DNA of 9,204 nucleotides from an uncultured Prevotella sp. (GTDB taxonomy: Bacteria; Bacteroidota; Bacteroidia; Bacteroidales; Bacteroidaceae). The notes under the pieces are model-generated. The model had not been told where the DNA came from and made no database searches. It was given only the letters and a program-made list of their open reading frames with translations. Made by a program: the position numbers and the translations under genes. The stretch lies in the NCBI RefSeq assembly GCF_900549175.1, contig NZ_URNN01000132.1, positions 1 through 9,204 on the forward strand. Direction: 5' to 3'. Below are positions 7,212 to 9,204 of the stretch, piece after piece (within the stretch, counting starts at the first letter, position 1; each line of letters opens with the position of its first letter).

Positions 7212-7258
7212 TGATCCAAACTATTCCAATCTTTGAAAAATTGGAATAGTTTGGATCA
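7212..7258. repeat. Palindrome at the fic 3' end (copy 1 of the pair)
   Basis: A perfect 19-bp inverted repeat has its left arm at 7212-7230 and right arm at 7240-7258, around a 9-nt loop, with core CAAACTATTCCAAT and its complement. The right arm contains the fic stop codon (7256-7258). Positions 7217-7252 match 33 of 36 bases of the palindrome at 8601-8636. In the fic mRNA it would form a strong 3' hairpin, but no T-run follows it, so a canonical terminator is not shown. Confidence 0.9.
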
Positions 7259-8527
7259 GAATACCGCTTCAACCTTTTCCAAATATTTCGGTCCTCTGAC
7301 ATAGCCTTTTTTCTGCTTGTTCAGGCTGATTTCCGCCAAAAGGCCGTTGTCGACAAGTCCTGTGATGTCGTGTTTTGCCGTTGTCGGAGTGACGAGGAGT
7401 CTTGAACTTACGTCCTTTACGGTCAGCATGGTGTTTTCGTCCTTAAACATCATATACAGGATTTCAGCCTGACGGGGGCTGATGTTTCCTATCTTGAGCA
7501 GCCGGTTTTGGTCGCTCTGCTGGGCAGTTTTCCGTGAAATGTATTTTTTTAGCTCGTCAAATGCTTTTTCGAGGGCGTTTATGTGGTATGTGATGAAATA
7601 ACCCATGTCGTTTCCGTCGGCTTCGGTTCTGAGGAAGGACTTTTCATATGACGCCTTGGTCTTGTATATGATTCGTGATATTGACATATATTCCGTGAGC
7701 CAATAGCCTTCCTTGAGCATGTACCAATGGAAGATGGCCCTTGCTGTCCTGCCGTTTCCGTCGGCAAACGGATGGAGGTAGGATATGAAGAAATGTATGA
7801 TGATGGCCTTGATTATGGGGTGTATGAACACGTCTGGATTGTCATCGTTGGCAAATCTGACAAGCCATTCCATTGCTGTCAGTATTTCGGTGTGACATGG
7901 CGGCGTGTGGACAATCTCGTGGGTGATGGAGTTTTCCACAACAACGTCGTCGTTCTGTCTGAACCTGCCGCAGTCTTCGGGATTTTCCAGCGTGCCGTCA
8001 GTCATGAGCGAATGAGTCTTGAGGATGAACCCGATGGAGAGCGGTGTTTCAGTATGGGCGGATAGATAGTTTATGGTCTGGAAGTTGTTGCATATCATCC
8101 TCTGCGATTTGTCCTTTGGGGTAATGTTCTTGCGGAGCATCTCCTTGGCTATTTTGCGTGTTGTCGAGGCTCCCTCCATCTGACTTGACGATATGGCTTC
8201 CTCAATGATGGAACCGATAAGGTAGCGCTGTCTGTTCTCCTGCGGGAGGATTGACTCGCTCCCCCAGGCACCGCCGAACTTCATGTCGAAGAGGTGACAC
8301 AGTCTCATCATCCTGTTTGTGAGGCTGAAGTGCAGCCTGTATGGCGAATAGACGTCAATAGTGTTCGTCATCCGGATGACTTTCAGCAACTTCCAAATTT
8401 CCAAACTGTCGGGCATCCCATTTATTTTCCTGTACTTCACGTCGCTCCAATAGGAATATTCGTCGAGCAGCCGATTTATGTCCTGAGCGACATTCTTGTC
8501 CATCTGGAATGTGTCAGCCGTTGGCAT
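7256..8527 (-). CDS. Fic-domain protein AMP-transferase, class II, with C-terminal winged helix
   Basis: Fic enzymes usually transfer AMP from ATP to a hydroxyl group of a target protein. The active-site loop HPFADGNGRTAR (252-263) is intact, with catalytic His252 and the phosphate-binding Gly-Asn-Gly-Arg. An N-terminal inhibitory-helix motif of the (S/T)xxxE(G/N) type is present as S114-SQM-E118-G119 in SSSQMEGAS. This defines a self-inhibited class II Fic, which needs no separate antitoxin. The flap region includes EIVHTPP (204-210). Residues about 345-415 (SPRQAEILYMMF, then LTVKDVSSRLLVTPTTAKHD) look like a winged helix-turn-helix that could bind DNA. At 423 residues it is a typical length for Fic-wHTH proteins. 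ATG 8527 was chosen as the first start downstream of a good promoter; ATG 8503 (MDKNVAQD) is an alternative. It stands alone between two copies of one palindrome. The target protein is unknown. Confidence 0.93.
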   Translation of the reverse strand: MPTADTFQMDKNVAQDINRLLDEYSYWSDVKYRKINGMPDSLEIWKLLKVIRMTNTIDVYSPYRLHFSLTNRMMRLCHLFDMKFGGAWGSESILPQENRQRYLIGSIIEEAISSSQMEGASTTRKIAKEMLRKNITPKDKSQRMICNNFQTINYLSAHTETPLSIGFILKTHSLMTDGTLENPEDCGRFRQNDDVVVENSITHEIVHTPPCHTEILTAMEWLVRFANDDNPDVFIHPIIKAIIIHFFISYLHPFADGNGRTARAIFHWYMLKEGYWLTEYMSISRIIYKTKASYEKSFLRTEADGNDMGYFITYHINALEKAFDELKKYISRKTAQQSDQNRLLKIGNISPRQAEILYMMFKDENTMLTVKDVSSRLLVTPTTAKHDITGLVDNGLLAEISLNKQKKGYVRGPKYLEKVEAVF

Positions 8528-8538
8528 ATGACTGTTGA

Positions 8539-8546
8539 GGGGGGGG
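8539..8546. repeat. G8/C8 homopolymer tract in the fic 5' leader
   Basis: Eight G on the plus strand (eight C in the fic mRNA) lie 11 bp upstream of the fic ATG. The tract sits between the promoter and the start codon, so length changes would alter leader spacing or structure but not the reading frame. Confidence 0.75.
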
Positions 8547-8590
8547 AGGTGATTCTATCATAACGGTTTCTATTGAGGGTTTACTACGTG

Positions 8591-8622
8591 CAAAAATAAT
8601 CAAACTATTCCAATCTTGCAAA
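8591..8622 (-). promoter_or_regulatory. fic promoter (-33 TTTG, -7 TATTTTTG), overlapping a palindrome
   Basis: The minus strand reads TTTG (8619-8622), a 20-bp spacer and TATTTTTG (8591-8598). Both boxes fit the Bacteroidetes consensus, and the spacing equals that of the ATPase promoter in this window. Transcription would start near 8584 and give a leader of about 57 nt. The -33 box is at the centre of the palindrome 8601-8636, whose lower arm fills most of the spacer. A protein bound to the palindrome would therefore compete with RNA polymerase. Confidence 0.75.
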
Positions 8623-8640
8623 GATTGGAATAGTTTAATT
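8598..8640. repeat. Palindrome in the fic promoter (copy 2 of the pair), probable operator
   Basis: AAACTATTCCAATCTT (8602-8617) and its exact complement (8621-8636) flank a 3-nt centre. Allowing one mismatch, the arms extend to 8598 and 8640. Positions 8601-8636 match 7217-7252 at the other end of fic in 33 of 36 bases. The position over the -33 box suggests an operator, possibly bound by the winged helix of Fic itself. Confidence 0.9.
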
Positions 8641-8680
8641 CGTTTAAGCCGCATGATACGTATGTGGATTATAAGATTTA

Positions 8681-8698
8681 AGGGAGTTGTTGCTCCCT
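8681..8698. other. Short hairpin AGGGAG/CTCCCT
   Basis: AGGGAG (8681-8686) pairs with CTCCCT (8693-8698) around TTGTTG. It lies upstream of the fic promoter and is not followed by a clean T-run on either strand. It could end transcription coming from the right, but this is weak. Confidence 0.35.
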
Positions 8699-8835
8699 AC
8701 ACAAGTATAAAAAAGCCGGATATCGTATCTATAACAGTAGTAGGGTCATAGTCTTGTCTTTGACCGCATATAAATATAGAAGCTGGCTATTGGGATTAAA
8801 ATAAACAGCGAATGTCGGATAAAAAATATAGCACT

Positions 8836-8891
8836 CAACATATCATTAAATGATAAAAAAGTAACATCTTTGCATATTATATGATATGTTG
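8836..8891. repeat. Interlaced palindromes around a weak -7-like box
   Basis: CAACATATCAT (8836-8846) is the exact inverted complement of ATGATATGTTG (8881-8891). Inside the left half, TATCATT-A-AATGATA (8841-8855) is a second perfect palindrome sharing bases with the first. Between the arms, CATCTTTG (8865-8872, plus strand) is one mismatch from TAnnTTTG. The arrangement could be an operator for a small plus-strand transcript, but no -33 box was found. Confidence 0.5.
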
Positions 8892-8946
8892 GTGCGGCAA
8901 GGGCATTAATAAAGCCGCTTTGCACCTTAAGAATAAGATAAAGATA

Positions 8947-9075
8947 ATGGCAAAGAATACAATGGGGACCAAACTGCCCCGAAAATTGGAACAAAAGATG
9001 TCACGAAACAATCTGTCTTTTATGTCTTTCTGTCTAAAGGACCATGATTTTGTCCTGATAATTCTTAAAATTTAA
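8947..9075 (+). CDS. Possible 42-residue small ORF, unrecognised
   Basis: The frame starts at ATG 8947 after an A-rich stretch and ends at TAA 9075. It begins MAKNTMGTKLPRKLEQKMSR and ends in a hydrophobic stretch, FVLIILKI. It is basic at the front and has no recognisable motif. The same frame is open back to ATG 8881, but that start lies almost on the predicted transcription start. It lies in AT-rich sequence where chance frames are common, and would be the only plus-strand gene here. Treat it as a candidate only. Confidence 0.18.
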   Translation: MAKNTMGTKLPRKLEQKMSRNNLSFMSFCLKDHDFVLIILKI

Positions 9076-9096
9076 CATTTCTTTTTTCTCGAAATA

Positions 9097-9185
9097 GAAC
9101 GGCGATAAGGCTCTTTTTGCCTTGTTGTCACACCGTTCTTGTGCCCTTGGCTTGCCTTTAGGGCCTCCTTACACTCCGTTTACGG
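9097..9185. other. Chain of hairpins at the window edge, possible structured RNA or dispersed repeat
   Basis: Nested stems GAACGG (9097-9102)/CCGTTC (9133-9138) enclose AAGGC (9107-9111)/GCCTT (9119-9123). GCCCT (9143-9147)/AGGGC (9160-9164) and CCGT/ACGG (9176-9185) follow. The segment is much more GC-rich than the AT-rich sequence before it. All frames across it are closed or short, and it is cut by the window edge. I do not recognise an RNA family. Confidence 0.3.
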
Positions 9186-9204
9186 CGTAGTTGCGTTGCG
9201 GTTA

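Noticed and set aside
7133..7249. 38-codon plus-strand frame running into the palindrome
   Set aside because: No promoter was found, it is oriented against all neighbours, and its last codons are formed by the palindrome itself.
7212..7258. Canonical intrinsic terminator for fic
   Set aside because: The stem is strong but AT-rich and no T-run follows it in the fic direction. Its twin sits on a promoter, so termination alone does not explain the sequence.
8746..8994. 82-codon hydrophobic minus-strand frame upstream of fic
   Set aside because: It needs a TTG start, a stop lies just upstream, no promoter or family motif is seen, and AT-rich sequence readily gives hydrophobic chance frames. A decayed membrane-protein fragment is not excluded.

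Overview
The window looks like a chromosome segment from a Bacteroidales bacterium, probably Prevotellaceae or a close relative. The evidence is a dapB-lepB pair with a Bacteroidetes-type, insertion-rich signal peptidase I, several promoters of the Bacteroidetes form (-33 TTTG, -7 TAnnTTTG), A-rich start regions without Shine-Dalgarno motifs, and a secreted multi-domain pectate lyase. All convincing genes lie on the minus strand, so biological reading order runs from high to low coordinates.

Right part (about 7200-9204). A class II Fic AMP-transferase with a C-terminal winged helix (7256-8527) is bracketed by two near-identical 36-bp palindromes. The upstream copy lies on the -33 element and spacer of the fic promoter. 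The downstream copy overlaps the fic stop codon. Beyond fic, 8640-9204 has no convincing gene. It holds interlaced palindromes (8836-8891) and, at the window edge, a chain of small hairpins (9097-9185) that may be a repeat or structured RNA.

Middle part (about 3540-7000). A consensus promoter drives a 34-codon small ORF (6852-6956), followed after 48 bp by a 996-residue secreted pectate lyase-like protein (3813-6803). The lyase has a signal peptide, PL1-type beta-helix, calcium-loop repeat, FN3-like domain, two beta-rich regions that may be ricin-like, a FIVAR-like helical region and a C-terminal sorting-like tail. A long inverted repeat (3695-3746) separates it from the next gene.

Left part (1-3660). 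An AAA-type ATPase/DUF4143-like gene (2186-3532) is interrupted by one in-frame TAG at 3137-3139. Its promoter is preceded by three 33-bp tandem repeats, and the nearest repeat supplies the -33 element. Next come dapB (4-hydroxy-tetrahydrodipicolinate reductase, lysine and meso-diaminopimelate synthesis) and lepB (signal peptidase I, running off the left edge). These form a short operon with its own -7 box.

The housekeeping pair at the left is conserved core. The ATPase, the lyase unit and the fic unit look like separate accessory modules with their own promoters. The most unusual structures are the paired palindromes around fic and the 33-bp promoter repeats in front of the ATPase. All functional statements are read from sequence and family knowledge; no searches were run.
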